NCBI RefSeq assembly: GCF_042654985.1
Contig: NZ_JBHSMT010000012.1
Location: 1 to 64,000, forward strand
DNA length: 64,000 nucleotides
Direction: 5' to 3'
From: Paraherbaspirillum soli
Lineage (GTDB): Bacteria; Pseudomonadota; Gammaproteobacteria; Burkholderiales; Burkholderiaceae_D
Every line of letters begins with the position of its first letter. The first letter of the stretch is position 1. The position numbers and the translations under genes were made by a program. Below, one piece after another: positions 20,810 to 30,427 of this stretch. The notes beneath the pieces were generated by a model. It ran no database searches. It was given only the letters and a program-made list of their open reading frames with translations, and was not told where the DNA came from.

Positions 20810-23512
20810 TTACTTGATGGCGTATTTGAACTGTCCTTGCTTGCTGGCGCTGACCTTGATCTTGGCGATGCTGCCGCCCTCTGCCATTTTGGCCAGGACG
20901 GTTTCTGCGATCTCGGGCAGCAAGGCGCCGTTCAGGATGTTGTCGACATTGCGCGCACCGGAATCGACTTCGGTGCAACGCGCCAGCACTGCCTCGACCA
21001 GCGGTTCGTCGTAGCTGAATTCGGCCTTGTGATTGACGGCGATGCGTTTCTGGATACGGCCCAGCTTGAGGTGGATGATCTCGACCAGCACGTCGTCCGA
21101 AATCGGGTAGTACGGGATCACCTTCAAGCGCCCCAGGAACGCCGGTTTGAATGCCTTGACCAAATGCGGGCGTACCGCTTCTTCCAGCGCTTCGGTAGTC
21201 GGCATTTCTTCGGCCGGCTTGTTCAGGCAGCTCTGCATGATCAGGCTGGACGCCACATTGCTGGTCAGGATGATGATGGTGTTCTTGAAGTCGATTTCGC
21301 GCCCTTCGGCGTCGTCCAGCACACCCTTGTCGAATACCTGGAAGAACAGTTCGAGCACGTCCGGGTGGGCTTTTTCGACCTCGTCCAGCAGCACCACGCT
21401 GTATGGATTGCGGCGCACCGCTTCGGTCAGAACGCCGCCTTCGCCGTAACCGACATAGCCCGGCGGCGATCCTTTGAGGCCGGACACGCTGTGTGCTTCC
21501 TGGTATTCGCTCATGTTGATCGTGACCAGTTTGCGCTCGCCGCCGTACAGGACGTCGGCCAGCGCCAGCGCGGTCTCGGTTTTGCCGACGCCGGACGGTC
21601 CGACGAACAGGAACACACCCTTGGGCTTGTTGGGGTCGTCCAGGTTGGCGCGCGAGGTCCGCACGCGCTGGGCCACGGCTTCAATCGCATGCGATTGGCC
21701 GAGCACCCGTTCGTGCAGCAAGGCGCTCAGGTTGATCACGGTCTTGATCTCGTCCTTGACCATTTTGCCTAGCGGGATGCCGGTCCAACTGGCGACGATT
21801 TCCGCCACGACCATGCCGTCGACCTGGACCGGCACCATTGGCGTCTCGCCTTGCAACTGCTTCAACTCTTCGATCAGTTTTGCCAGCTCCTGCGCTTCCT
21901 TGCTGTCTTTGGCGGCTTTCTTTGCCGGTTTGCCGGCATCGGCAGCGGGCGTCTGCTCCGCGGACGGCGTCGCTTCCAGCTCGGTGCGGGCAGCCTTGAT
22001 GCGATCGGTCAGTTCTTTTTCTTTTTCCCAGCGTGCGCGATGGGTCGCCAGTTCCGCGGTCAATGTGGTCTGCAGGCTGCGCAGCTCCTGCAGGCGCTCC
22101 GCGTGTTTGCCGCCGGCATTGGCTTCGCGTTCCAGCGATGTCAGTTCAGCGGTCAGGCGTTCCAGTTTCTTGACGATGTTTTCAATCAGCGCCGGTGTCG
22201 CGTTTTGACCGAGCGCGACTTTGGCGCAGGCGGTGTCAAGCACACTGATGGCTTTGTCCGGCAGCTGGCGGCCACTGATGTAGCGATGCGACAGGCGTAC
22301 CGCTTCGGTGATCGCTTCGTCGAACACGCGCACGTTGAAATGTTTTTCCATCAGCGGCGCCATCCCGCGCAGCATGGCGCAGGCCAGTTCTTCGCTCGGT
22401 TCTTCGACCTTGACGACCTGGAAGCGACGCGCCAGCGCGGCGTCTTTTTCGAAATACTTTTTGTATTCGCTCCAGGTGGTGGCGGCGATGGTGCGCAGCT
22501 CGCCGCGCGCCAGCGCCGGCTTGAGCAAGTTGGCGGCGTCGTTCTGTCCAGCCTGGCCGCCGGCGCCTATCATGGTGTGCGCTTCGTCGATGAACAGGAT
22601 GATGGCGTGCGAGCTTTTCTTGACTTCGTCGATGACGCTTTTCAGGCGGTTTTCAAACTCGCCCTTGACGCTGGCGCCGGCTTGCAGCAGGCCCATATCC
22701 AGCGTATGCACTTCTACCCCTTGCAACACATCGGGTACGTCTTTTTGCGCAATCCGCAACGCCAGGCCTTCGACCACCGCGGTTTTGCCGACGCCGGCCT
22801 CGCCGGTCAGGATCGGGTTGTTTTGCCGGCGCCGCATCAGGATGTCAATTGCCTGGCGGATTTCGGCATCGCGTCCGATCACCGGATCGACCTTGCCTTC
22901 GCGTGCGCGCTGGGTCAGGTTGGTGGTGAATTTATCCAGCGATGGCGTTTTCGAGGCTTCGCCGCCGGTGGTCAACTGTTGCACCGGATCGCGGCCGTCG
23001 TCTTCTGCTGCGGCGTCGTTGGCGGCAGCGGAGACGCTTTCTTGCGAGCCTTCGGTCAGTTTTGCCAAATCATGTTTGAGTTCGTCCAGCTTGAACTTGA
23101 CGAACAGTTTGGAGCCGCGATAGGCCAGTTGCACCAGGTCGGGTTCGGTCAGCAAGGCCAGCAGCAAATGGCCGCTGCGGATGCGGGCCGACTGGTTGTC
23201 GAGCGAAGCGATCAGCCACGCGTGCTCAAACAGTTTCGGCAGGTGCGGCGAAAATACCGGGGTGCGCGAATTGCCGTTTTTAAAGCGATCGATTTCGTGC
23301 TGCAGGTCGCTTTCAAGGGAGGAGGTGCTGATGCCGCATTTGTGGGCGATGACGGCGAAATCACTTTTCGGCTGTTCGAGCAGAGCCAGGAACAAGTGTT
23401 CGATATCCACTTCGTATTGGCCGCGGCTGACGCAGATGTTGGCGGCACGTTCGGCCGCCAGGCGCGAGGTGTCGTTCAGCTTGCTGATTAATGTTTTGAG
23501 ATTAATGCTCAT
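20810..23512 (-). CDS. tssH: T6SS AAA+ ATPase TssH (ClpV)
   Basis: 900 aa, typical of ClpV. The hexameric ATPase extracts and recycles contracted TssB/TssC sheath in the cytosol. The N-domain (residues 1-150) contains the Clp_N repeat-like helices. The first AAA+ module has Walker A GEAGVGKTA near 235-243 and Walker B ILFIDEAH; a coiled-coil middle domain follows near 420-520; the second module has GPSGVGKTE near 637-645 and VVLLDEVEKAHPDV. A lysine/alanine-rich linker (KKAAKDSKEAQE) lies in the middle region. It follows tssG with an 18-bp gap in the minus-strand operon. Confidence 0.97.
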   Translation of the reverse strand: MSINLKTLISKLNDTSRLAAERAANICVSRGQYEVDIEHLFLALLEQPKSDFAVIAHKCGISTSSLESDLQHEIDRFKNGNSRTPVFSPHLPKLFEHAWLIASLDNQSARIRSGHLLLALLTEPDLVQLAYRGSKLFVKFKLDELKHDLAKLTEGSQESVSAAANDAAAEDDGRDPVQQLTTGGEASKTPSLDKFTTNLTQRAREGKVDPVIGRDAEIRQAIDILMRRRQNNPILTGEAGVGKTAVVEGLALRIAQKDVPDVLQGVEVHTLDMGLLQAGASVKGEFENRLKSVIDEVKKSSHAIILFIDEAHTMIGAGGQAGQNDAANLLKPALARGELRTIAATTWSEYKKYFEKDAALARRFQVVKVEEPSEELACAMLRGMAPLMEKHFNVRVFDEAITEAVRLSHRYISGRQLPDKAISVLDTACAKVALGQNATPALIENIVKKLERLTAELTSLEREANAGGKHAERLQELRSLQTTLTAELATHRARWEKEKELTDRIKAARTELEATPSAEQTPAADAGKPAKKAAKDSKEAQELAKLIEELKQLQGETPMVPVQVDGMVVAEIVASWTGIPLGKMVKDEIKTVINLSALLHERVLGQSHAIEAVAQRVRTSRANLDDPNKPKGVFLFVGPSGVGKTETALALADVLYGGERKLVTINMSEYQEAHSVSGLKGSPPGYVGYGEGGVLTEAVRRNPYSVVLLDEVEKAHPDVLELFFQVFDKGVLDDAEGREIDFKNTIIILTSNVASSLIMQSCLNKPAEEMPTTEALEEAVRPHLVKAFKPAFLGRLKVIPYYPISDDVLVEIIHLKLGRIQKRIAVNHKAEFSYDEPLVEAVLARCTEVDSGARNVDNILNGALLPEIAETVLAKMAEGGSIAKIKVSASKQGQFKYAIK

Positions 23513-23530
23513 GTAAGCGTTCCCATTGGG

Positions 23531-24613
23531 TCAAAGTGAGTGAATTTCGTAACAGACATCGGTGCGGTCATGCTGTGCCGGCTTGCTGACGACAAAGGTA
23601 TCCCAGCCCAGCAGCCCGCCCAGGCGATTGGAGGCCAGGCTGGCGCTTTGCACCTCGTTGGCGCGCAGGATCAGCTGTACTTCGTATTCAAGAAAGACGC
23701 TGGTGAACATCGTCAGTATCTTCTTGAGGCCGAGCGCGGCAGCCCCGCCCGGCAAGAAGCTGACGAATTTTTTGCGATCCAGCGGCCCGATTTTCAGGCG
23801 CATGCGGAGGTCGCGCTGCCACACCCGCGCACCGACCATCGCGACGCTGCCGAGGGTGGCATTGGTGGCGCCTAGCATGGTTTGCTGATCGCTGGGCACG
23901 TCGTACCAATGACCGACGAATTGTTCAATCTCGATCGGCACCGAAAAATAGTCGCGCAACACCCGCTGCATATACGCGGCCGACGGCGGCCGATGCCGGA
24001 TGGCGGCGGCAAAGTGGCCGATCGACTCGTCCAGCACCCCGCCGTCCTCGTCCGCCAGGCGGCCGCGCAAGGTCCGGTGGCCCAGTCCCGCCAATGACAT
24101 CAGCAGCGGCAGGAAGCTGTCCTTGCCGTCGATTTGATATTTGAATTCGAGCCGATACTTGCGCCAGGCCTTGAAGAACAGCGCCACGCTGCGATTGGAA
24201 AAAGTATCCAGGAAGGCGCGCGGGCCGTGATCTTTTTCGACCAGCTGATGCGCGGAGATGCGCTCCGAATAGTGACTTGGCAGGGTTCCGCTGCCGCCCA
24301 GAAATCCGATGAAGGTCGGCGTCAGCGCGATGTTTTCGAGCTGGTTGGTTTGCAGCGCTTCCAGCAGCGCTTCGACCGATTGCTCGGTCAGTTTGGGCGT
24401 GACTTGCAGCGCTTCGATTTCGCTGGCGGGGAAGCCGAGCGAGACCGTATTCTGAAAGCGCAGGTAATCCGTCACGGCTTCCTCGTGAGGAATGCCGTTT
24501 CGTTTCAGCCACAGTTCCAGCATCATGACGGCCTGGAAAAACTGGAACCGATGCGGCTTGTCCAGCAGGCGCTGGATTACGCTAGGTTCGAATCTCCGCT
24601 GCGGGGCAAGCAT
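23531..24613 (-). CDS. tssG: T6SS baseplate protein TssG
   Basis: 360 aa. TssG is a wedge component of the T6SS baseplate together with TssE, TssF and TssK. Hallmarks: N-terminal FEPSVIQRLLDKPHRFQFFQ, then IALTPTFIGFLGGSGTLPSH, a strong TssG signature, and LRMRLKIGPLDRKKFVSFLP near the C-terminus. Its start overlaps the end of tssF by 37 bp, indicating coupled translation. Confidence 0.95.
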   Translation of the reverse strand: MLAPQRRFEPSVIQRLLDKPHRFQFFQAVMMLELWLKRNGIPHEEAVTDYLRFQNTVSLGFPASEIEALQVTPKLTEQSVEALLEALQTNQLENIALTPTFIGFLGGSGTLPSHYSERISAHQLVEKDHGPRAFLDTFSNRSVALFFKAWRKYRLEFKYQIDGKDSFLPLLMSLAGLGHRTLRGRLADEDGGVLDESIGHFAAAIRHRPPSAAYMQRVLRDYFSVPIEIEQFVGHWYDVPSDQQTMLGATNATLGSVAMVGARVWQRDLRMRLKIGPLDRKKFVSFLPGGAAALGLKKILTMFTSVFLEYEVQLILRANEVQSASLASNRLGGLLGWDTFVVSKPAQHDRTDVCYEIHSL

Positions 24614-26421
24614 CGCAGTATCTCCTCACCGGTTCGTTTTGAAGCTATGACTAATTGCGTAAAGCTGTTGGCGTGCACATACAGGCCGAAAAAGCGGTCC
24701 AGGATATGTGCGAATACATGGATCCCGCTGCCGACAAAGCCTTCCTCATCCAGGGTGATTTTGATCTCGATGCCGCGCACCAGCGAGGCAAACGGATTGC
24801 CGGCCAGCCAGGCGGTCGCGGCCTTATGGTCGACACTGACGATGCTGCCGATCTGGCGCTGGGAAATTGCCGAATGCGGCAAGTCATACAGGTTCAATGT
24901 TTCTTGCAGGGCTTCCAGGCCGCCCTTGGCCAGCGACAGGTGATTCAAGGCCAGATGGGAAATCAGGCGCCAATGCGCGCCGCGGCCGCGTTCGAAGCGG
25001 CACGGCTCGGTAGGTTTTCTTAAAAAACTGACCGAACTCACGGTCGAATCGCCGTCGAGGAATAGATCGCCGTCTTGCAGTCCATAGGCCAGCTGGGCCG
25101 GCAAGCCACGGTTGCAGCAGGTCAGTTCGATGCTGAGCGTATCGGTTTCGATCGCGGCCGGGTCGAAGTCGATGTCGACGATCGAGATCTCGGTTTCGTA
25201 GCCCGGGCTTCTGGAGGCGACCAGCTCATCGCGCCGCATCGCGTAGTAGTGCCCGGCCTTGTCCGCGCTCTCGCCATGCCGCAAGGAGTAGAACGGCCGG
25301 AATTCGGTGACCGACTCGCCTTCGGGCGTTTGCCGCACCAGCTTCACCGAGTCGATCGAATGCACTTCGTAGGCGTAGGCCCGCCTGGAATCGACCAGCA
25401 CCGGATAATACGCGCTGGCGTGAGTCAGCCTGATCGGATCGCCGGGCTGCTTGAACAGGTTGATCACCGGCGTGCAGCCGAGCAGCAGGCTCTTGGCCGA
25501 CAAAGTGCCCAGCATGCGGGCGGTATTGGAATCGGCGCGCAAGCCGGACAGGACCAGATGCAGGGTGAATTTCTTGCATCCTTGCGGTAAAACTCTGGTG
25601 ATCGTCTCGACGTCGATGTCAACAAAATTGAATTTTTCGGGATAAGCAAAGTACTCGGTCAACAGGCGATATGCCGGATGTGATCTGGCCGGAAAATCGA
25701 TCAGCGAGTCGCTCTCGTCAAAGCCGACCGGCTTTACCGGGATCTTGTTCAATGCGATCCAGCGGCCGCTGCTTCCCTGTTCGACATAAGCGCGCACCGT
25801 GCGCATGAACAGCGCATCTCTGAGGCCGGCGCAAAACGACGGCTCGCCGTCGATAAACAGACGCAGCTGCTTGACGCCCAGCTGGCCGAAGCCGAGTTGT
25901 TCGCTGTACGCATCAAAGGTGATGCCGATTCTGGAACTGGCATTGGTCGGCAGCTGCACCGCATCCGGCGCTTCGATGATCGGGTCGAATACCGCATGCG
26001 ACAATTTGATCGGCGCGACCGCGACGTCATAGGCTGTTTTGAACTTGCACGCGACATTCTTGACCGGGCGCGTCTTCAACTCCTTGCCGCGCGGGATGTG
26101 CATGACGCTGGTCAATTGCGCCACGCCTTCGCTGAAATCGAAGCGCGCAATCGAGCAGGATGGGAATGGCCGCAGGTAATGCGGATAAAGCACCTCGAAC
26201 AGGGCTTCGGTGAATTCGGGGTAGTCGTCGTCAAGCCGCTTGGAGGTGCGGGCATTGATCAACGCAAATGATTGGATCATCCGCTCGATATGCGGATCTT
26301 CGGAAACTTCGCCAGCCATCAGCAGGCGACCGGCAATCTTAGGGTAGCGCTCTGAAAATTCGCGCGAATACCTTCTTAAGAAGCCAAGTTCTCGTTCATA
26401 GTACGGAAGTAATTGGTCCAA
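24577..26421 (-). CDS. tssF: T6SS baseplate protein TssF
   Basis: 614 aa, the normal TssF length. It starts MDQLLPYYERELGFLRRYSR, with the characteristic FSERYPKIAGRL and HIERMIQSFALINARTSKRL motifs of this family. The C-terminal half contains the conserved FVGSGIHVFAHILDRFFGLY stretch. TssF forms two-thirds of each baseplate wedge. It follows tssE with a single base between the genes. Confidence 0.96.
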   Translation of the reverse strand: MDQLLPYYERELGFLRRYSREFSERYPKIAGRLLMAGEVSEDPHIERMIQSFALINARTSKRLDDDYPEFTEALFEVLYPHYLRPFPSCSIARFDFSEGVAQLTSVMHIPRGKELKTRPVKNVACKFKTAYDVAVAPIKLSHAVFDPIIEAPDAVQLPTNASSRIGITFDAYSEQLGFGQLGVKQLRLFIDGEPSFCAGLRDALFMRTVRAYVEQGSSGRWIALNKIPVKPVGFDESDSLIDFPARSHPAYRLLTEYFAYPEKFNFVDIDVETITRVLPQGCKKFTLHLVLSGLRADSNTARMLGTLSAKSLLLGCTPVINLFKQPGDPIRLTHASAYYPVLVDSRRAYAYEVHSIDSVKLVRQTPEGESVTEFRPFYSLRHGESADKAGHYYAMRRDELVASRSPGYETEISIVDIDFDPAAIETDTLSIELTCCNRGLPAQLAYGLQDGDLFLDGDSTVSSVSFLRKPTEPCRFERGRGAHWRLISHLALNHLSLAKGGLEALQETLNLYDLPHSAISQRQIGSIVSVDHKAATAWLAGNPFASLVRGIEIKITLDEEGFVGSGIHVFAHILDRFFGLYVHANSFTQLVIASKRTGEEILRCLPRSGDSNLA

Positions 26422-26422
26422 G

Positions 26423-26911
26423 TTAACCGTCCATGCGCGTTGCGCGGCGTACTTTACTGATTGAATATTGCAAGGTGGAAGGCTGCAGCACGGCGTCGAA
26501 ACTGACGGCTTCCTCGGCCGGATGCACCACCAGCATTGCCGAAATCACGAAATTGAGCCGATTGATCGATCCTTCGCGCAACTCCAGCGAAGCGACGACA
26601 TTTACCAGGCGCGGCTCGTGGCGGGCGATGCCCTCCTGCAAGCAGCGGCAGATAAAGGCGCGATCATCCAGGCTGGCCAAACTCAAGCCGGCAAAATCGT
26701 TCAAGCCATAGGTCAATATCGACTTGCCGCACTCGGGGAATTTTTCCAGCAAATCTTCGGGAATGACGGTGCGGGTGTTCAACATCGCCTCGAGATCGCG
26801 GGCAACCGTATCCTTCAACGACTCCATGGATAATCGCTGCACGAGATCGGACTGATTCGGCGCGCTATCGCCCATCAATCTGTCAAACAATCCCGGAGTG
26901 AAACCTTTCAT
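26423..26911 (-). CDS. tssE: T6SS baseplate protein TssE (gp25-like)
   Basis: 162 aa with the gp25/GPW lysozyme-like fold of phage baseplates, which starts sheath polymerisation. Key parts: the N-terminal LFDRLMGD, SILTYGLNDFAGLSLASLDD in the middle, and EPRLVNVVASLELREGSINR, which carries the EPR motif typical of gp25. It lies 105 bp after hcp, separated from it by a terminator hairpin, and directly before tssF. Confidence 0.95.
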   Translation of the reverse strand: MKGFTPGLFDRLMGDSAPNQSDLVQRLSMESLKDTVARDLEAMLNTRTVIPEDLLEKFPECGKSILTYGLNDFAGLSLASLDDRAFICRCLQEGIARHEPRLVNVVASLELREGSINRLNFVISAMLVVHPAEEAVSFDAVLQPSTLQYSISKVRRATRMDG

Positions 26912-26965
26912 GGCTTACCGTTTCAGAAGTAATAAAAAAGATGGAGGCGTCGCCAAACGCTAAAG

Positions 26966-26996
26966 GAAAAAAACCGTAGCACCGAGATGCTACGGT
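26966..26996 (-). terminator. Rho-independent terminator after hcp
   Basis: On the minus strand ACCGTAGCA and TGCTACGGT form a 9-bp perfect stem with a 6-nt loop, followed by seven T. It lies about 20 bp after the hcp stop and before tssE. Such a placement lets hcp mRNA accumulate above the downstream baseplate genes, with partial read-through. Confidence 0.85.
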
Positions 26997-27016
26997 TCTC
27001 TTTGGCAATCCGGGAT

Positions 27017-27508
27017 TTAAACGATCTTGTTGGTCGACAGATCCCAGCCGCCGGATGTGTTGCCGCCGGAGCCGCCACCGATTTTTTGTTGCGTGTACTT
27101 CCATTTGACCTTGGAATATTTCAGGCTAACGTTTTCGCCCAAGATATCGCCTTCGGCCACGGATGGAGTAACGCCGGAAATCAGGACGTTTTCCAGTTCG
27201 ATTTCGAAGTATTTGATGCGATCGCCCTTGCCGTCAGCGCGCAGGAATTCGAACTTTGCTTTCGGAATGGTTTTGCCCGACGAGCAGTTTTGCAACAGCA
27301 GCGGAGTCGCCAAGTCTGCGTGTTTTGCAAACACGATGTCTTTGTGTTCGCAACGTTCTGCAGTGTGACCGCCACCGGTCGATGCGGTAGCCGATTTTGG
27401 TTGCAGCACTTCCCACTGTACCGATTTGCACTCGATCCAGTCTTTATGGATGTCGTCGGTCGATTCGCCTTTGATGCCGTCGATTTGCAGGTATACGTCA
27501 ATTGCCAT
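27017..27508 (-). CDS. hcp: T6SS tube protein Hcp (TssD)
   Basis: 163 aa, begins MAIDVYLQIDGIKGESTDDI, and carries the Hcp core with KPFSKASP-like features replaced by SCSSGKTIPKAKFEFLRADG and the C-terminal YSKVKWKYTQQKIGG. Hexameric rings of Hcp stack into the inner tube and carry effectors. AAGGGG precedes the ATG. It lies between tssC and tssE and has its own terminator, in line with the high expression usual for Hcp. Confidence 0.97.
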   Translation of the reverse strand: MAIDVYLQIDGIKGESTDDIHKDWIECKSVQWEVLQPKSATASTGGGHTAERCEHKDIVFAKHADLATPLLLQNCSSGKTIPKAKFEFLRADGKGDRIKYFEIELENVLISGVTPSVAEGDILGENVSLKYSKVKWKYTQQKIGGGSGGNTSGGWDLSTNKIV

Positions 27509-27531
27509 GGTAATTCCCCTTATTGTTAAAG

Positions 27532-29019
27532 TTAAGACTTGGTTGACTCTGGTAACTCAGCAACCAAGCGGAGTGAAACTGAAAGTTCGTCAAGCTGGAA
27601 ATGCGGACGCAAAAACGACACCGCACGATAGACGCCAGGGCGCCCCGGCACTTCAGACACCTGCACGGAGGCTTCACGCAACGGGAATTGCGCTTTGGCT
27701 TCCTGGCTGGCGTTGTCATCAAGCAGCACATACTGGGTCAACCAGCGATTGAGGAAATCCTCAACGTTGGCGGCCGAAGCAAAGCTGCCGATTTTGTCGC
27801 GCATCATGGCTTTCATGTAGTGCGCAATACGCGATACGGCAAAAATATACTGAAGCTGCGAGGACAATACGGCGTTGGCATTGGCCGAATCGGTGTTGTA
27901 CTTTTTAGCTTTCTGGCTCGATTGCGCGCCGAAAAACGCCGCGTAGTCGGTATTTTTGCAATGGACCAATGAGATGAAACCGAGGTCGCTCAATTCCTTC
28001 TCGCGGCGATCGGTAATCGCGATTTCGGTTGGGCACTTGAGCGCCACTTCGCCTTCATCGGTTTTGAAAGTATGGGTCGGCAGGTCTTCCACCAAGCCGC
28101 CGCCTTCAACGCCACGGATCGCCGCACACCAGCCGAAATCCTCGAAGGCCTTGGTCAGCTTGGTGCCGAAAGCGTAGGCGGCGTTACACCACAAATACTT
28201 GGAGTGATCGGTGCCGTCGACATCTTCGACGAAGTTGAAGCCTTCGACCGTCGCGCCGTCGCGCGGATGGAACGGCAGGCGTCCCAGGAAGCGCGGCAAG
28301 GTCAGGCCGACGTAACGCGAATCTTCCGACTCGCGGAAGGACTTCCATTTTGCGTATTCGACGGTCTCGAATATCTTGGCCAAGTCGCGCGGCTTACCGA
28401 GCTCGCTGTACGATTCCAGCCCGAACAATTCGGGCGAAGCGGAAGAGATGAACGGTGCGTGCGCAGCCGCCGCGATGTGCGACATCTGCTCGATGAAATA
28501 CATGTCTTCCGGCTGCCGGCTGATTTCAAAATCGCCCAGCAGCGCGCCGAACGGCGAGCCGCCGAAAGTGCCGAATTCTTCTTCGTAGACTTTCTTGAAG
28601 ACCGCGCTTTGGTCGAATTCGAGCGCGGACTGGAAGTCTTTCACCAATTCTTTTTTGGTCGCGTTCAAAACCTTGATTTTGATGTTCGGGCCGGAAGTCG
28701 AATTGAAGACCAGGTAATGCAAGCCGGTCCAGCTGCTTTCCAGCTTCTGGAATTCGGGCGCATGGATCACTGCGCTGACCTGCGCCGAAATCAATCTATC
28801 CAGCTCGGCAACCCGGGCGTCGATGGTCGCCGACAGATTCTCGGAGACCACCACAGTGCCTTGCATCACCTGGTTGACGAGTTCGGAAATAATGTCTTTG
28901 GCGCGGTCATGCTCTGCGCTGGACTTGGCGACTTTGCTCTGCTCGACGATCTGGTCGAGCAAGCCGGATTCGGAGACGGCCGAATTTACCGGGGACAATG
29001 CACTTTGTTGTAACGCCAT
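27532..29019 (-). CDS. tssC: T6SS contractile sheath large subunit TssC (VipB)
   Basis: 495 aa, the normal TssC length. Signatures include ILHAPEFQ-like VSAVIHAPEFQKLESSWTGL, FGALLGDFEISRQPEDMYFI, RVLPRF-type VGLTLPRFLGRLPFHP and GLVEDLPTHTF. The C-terminal YVLLDDNASQEAKAQFPLRE and YRAVSFLRPHFQLDELSVSL are also family-typical. TssC assembles with TssB into the cytoplasmic contractile sheath. It follows tssB with one base between stop and start. Confidence 0.97.
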   Translation of the reverse strand: MALQQSALSPVNSAVSESGLLDQIVEQSKVAKSSAEHDRAKDIISELVNQVMQGTVVVSENLSATIDARVAELDRLISAQVSAVIHAPEFQKLESSWTGLHYLVFNSTSGPNIKIKVLNATKKELVKDFQSALEFDQSAVFKKVYEEEFGTFGGSPFGALLGDFEISRQPEDMYFIEQMSHIAAAAHAPFISSASPELFGLESYSELGKPRDLAKIFETVEYAKWKSFRESEDSRYVGLTLPRFLGRLPFHPRDGATVEGFNFVEDVDGTDHSKYLWCNAAYAFGTKLTKAFEDFGWCAAIRGVEGGGLVEDLPTHTFKTDEGEVALKCPTEIAITDRREKELSDLGFISLVHCKNTDYAAFFGAQSSQKAKKYNTDSANANAVLSSQLQYIFAVSRIAHYMKAMMRDKIGSFASAANVEDFLNRWLTQYVLLDDNASQEAKAQFPLREASVQVSEVPGRPGVYRAVSFLRPHFQLDELSVSLRLVAELPESTKS

Positions 29020-29020
29020 C

Positions 29021-29530
29021 TCAGTCCTCCTGCTTCTTGGTTTGCTTGCTCAAGCTGGCCAGCTTTTCGGTGCTGTTGAGGACATCGTTCAGGATGTCTT
29101 CCAGCTTGTCGTTGCCGGCCAGTTTGTTGCGCAAGTCAGCCAACTTGGTGCGCGCTTCGAGCAGCTTTTTCAGCGGCTCGACTTGCTGCACGATGGATTC
29201 CGGACGGAAATCGTCGATTGACTTGAACTTGAGTTCGACGCCGAACTCGCCGCCTTCGTCGCTCAAATGATTCGGCACGCGGAAAGTTGCCTTAGGCTCG
29301 ATGCCCTTCAATACCTCGTCGAAATTATCGTTGTCGATATTGATGAACTTGCGGTCTTTCAGCTTGCTTTGAGGGACATCGGACTTGCCGCTGAAATCGC
29401 CGACCACACCCATCACAAACGGCAATTCCTTCTGCTCGATGGCGTCGCCGATTTCAACGTCGTAAGTCATCTGCACGCGCGGCGGACGGACTTTCTGCAA
29501 ACGTTTTTGTATGCTTTCTTTCTTAGCCAT
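29021..29530 (-). CDS. tssB: T6SS contractile sheath small subunit TssB (VipA)
   Basis: 169 aa. MAKKESIQKRLQKVRPPRVQ and MTYDVEIGDAIEQKELPFVM are standard TssB sequences, followed by GVVGDFSG, DRKFINIDNDNFDEVLKGIE and a C-terminal helical part. It pairs with TssC to form the sheath. First sheath gene of the minus-strand operon, 70 bp after the TPR lipoprotein gene. Confidence 0.97.
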   Translation of the reverse strand: MAKKESIQKRLQKVRPPRVQMTYDVEIGDAIEQKELPFVMGVVGDFSGKSDVPQSKLKDRKFINIDNDNFDEVLKGIEPKATFRVPNHLSDEGGEFGVELKFKSIDDFRPESIVQQVEPLKKLLEARTKLADLRNKLAGNDKLEDILNDVLNSTEKLASLSKQTKKQED

Positions 29531-29600
29531 AAAAACTCCACTGAGGCTTACTAAATAATCAAATCCTGAACTCAGCCGGCAAGTTCAGGATTCATGTGTT

Positions 29601-30191
29601 TTATTGCAACGATCCGAAAGGGTTCGCTTCGCCGCTTGCGGGTTCCGCTGGAGTGCTAGGCTTGGAGGTCGGGACCGCGCCCTTTTTGACTACAGGCCGT
29701 ATGACTTTGGGCCGTGGCGGGTTGGCTGGCAGCAACACTGTTTCGCCCAGGCTTTCGCGCAATATTTTTGCCAGGCCTTGCGCTTCGGAGCGCACATTGC
29801 CGTTCAAATCATTTTGCGTGCGCAACTCATTCAATGCTTTGGTCGACAGTCTCAGGCCGCCGACGGCAACGATGCTGTTGGCCACTTTGTCTTTTGGATC
29901 GCGCTGCAATCCCTCCAGCGCATAGTTGATGGCTTCGCCGTAGTTTTCGCCGTCAAACTTGATTTGCGCCAAGCGCACCCACGGCGCCTTGTCTGCTGGA
30001 AATGCACCGGTTGCATCCTTGAGCAACTTGACTGCCTTGTCGGTTTGCCCGGCTTTTTGCGCTGCATCCGCCTCGGCCACCACCGCATCCAGCTTCGCTG
30101 CAGGGTCTACCGTCGCCGGCGTGGTCGCACACGCAGCCAGTAAACAGGACAGTGCCATGCCGCATAGCAATTTACCTTTTATTCGATTCAT
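29601..30191 (-). CDS. T6SS-associated TPR-like lipoprotein
   Basis: 196 aa from the ATG at 30191, chosen because it places a lipoprotein signal at the N-terminus: MNRIKGKLLCGMALSCLLAAC with the lipobox Cys at residue 21. The mature part has two to three TPR-like helix pairs (AKLDAVVAEADAAQKAGQTD, AVKLLKDATGAFPADKAPWV, YGEAINYALEGLQRDPKDKV) and a Pro/Lys-rich tail. Comparable lipoproteins head T6SS sheath operons in several Burkholderiales. It is probably attached to the inner face of the outer membrane or to the periplasmic side. The exact role is unknown. It is the first gene of the minus-strand T6SS operon. Confidence 0.8.
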   Translation of the reverse strand: MNRIKGKLLCGMALSCLLAACATTPATVDPAAKLDAVVAEADAAQKAGQTDKAVKLLKDATGAFPADKAPWVRLAQIKFDGENYGEAINYALEGLQRDPKDKVANSIVAVGGLRLSTKALNELRTQNDLNGNVRSEAQGLAKILRESLGETVLLPANPPRPKVIRPVVKKGAVPTSKPSTPAEPASGEANPFGSLQ

Positions 30192-30360
30192 CTTGGGCCA
30201 ACTTTCTTCACGGGAATTTTTAAATAGGATAAATCTTAACAAAATCTCGTGGATGCAGATACCATATTGCTGGTTCGCACTAAAATTCTGTTGAGCATCG
30301 TTACGAAGGTGCAACATATCTCAAAAACCCCAGTTGCTAACATACAATATATCCAGGTAT

Positions 30361-30376
30361 CAACTTTTTAAAGTTG
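30361..30376. promoter_or_regulatory. Inverted repeat in the divergent T6SS control region
   Basis: CAACTTT and AAAGTTG form a perfect 7-bp inverted repeat separated by TT, 52 bp before the tssJ start, in the only divergent region between the two T6SS operons. It could be an operator controlling one or both. No strong sigma70 or sigma54 promoter was convincing nearby. Confidence 0.4.
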
Positions 30377-30427
30377 GCATCCTAGCATGCTATTATGATG
30401 CCGCCAATCAATATTAAAGATCGACTC

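Noticed and set aside
20837..24943. Long plus-strand frames opposite tssH, tssG and tssF
   Set aside because: Typical shadow frames of GC-rich genes; both strands open, but only the minus-strand products match T6SS families.
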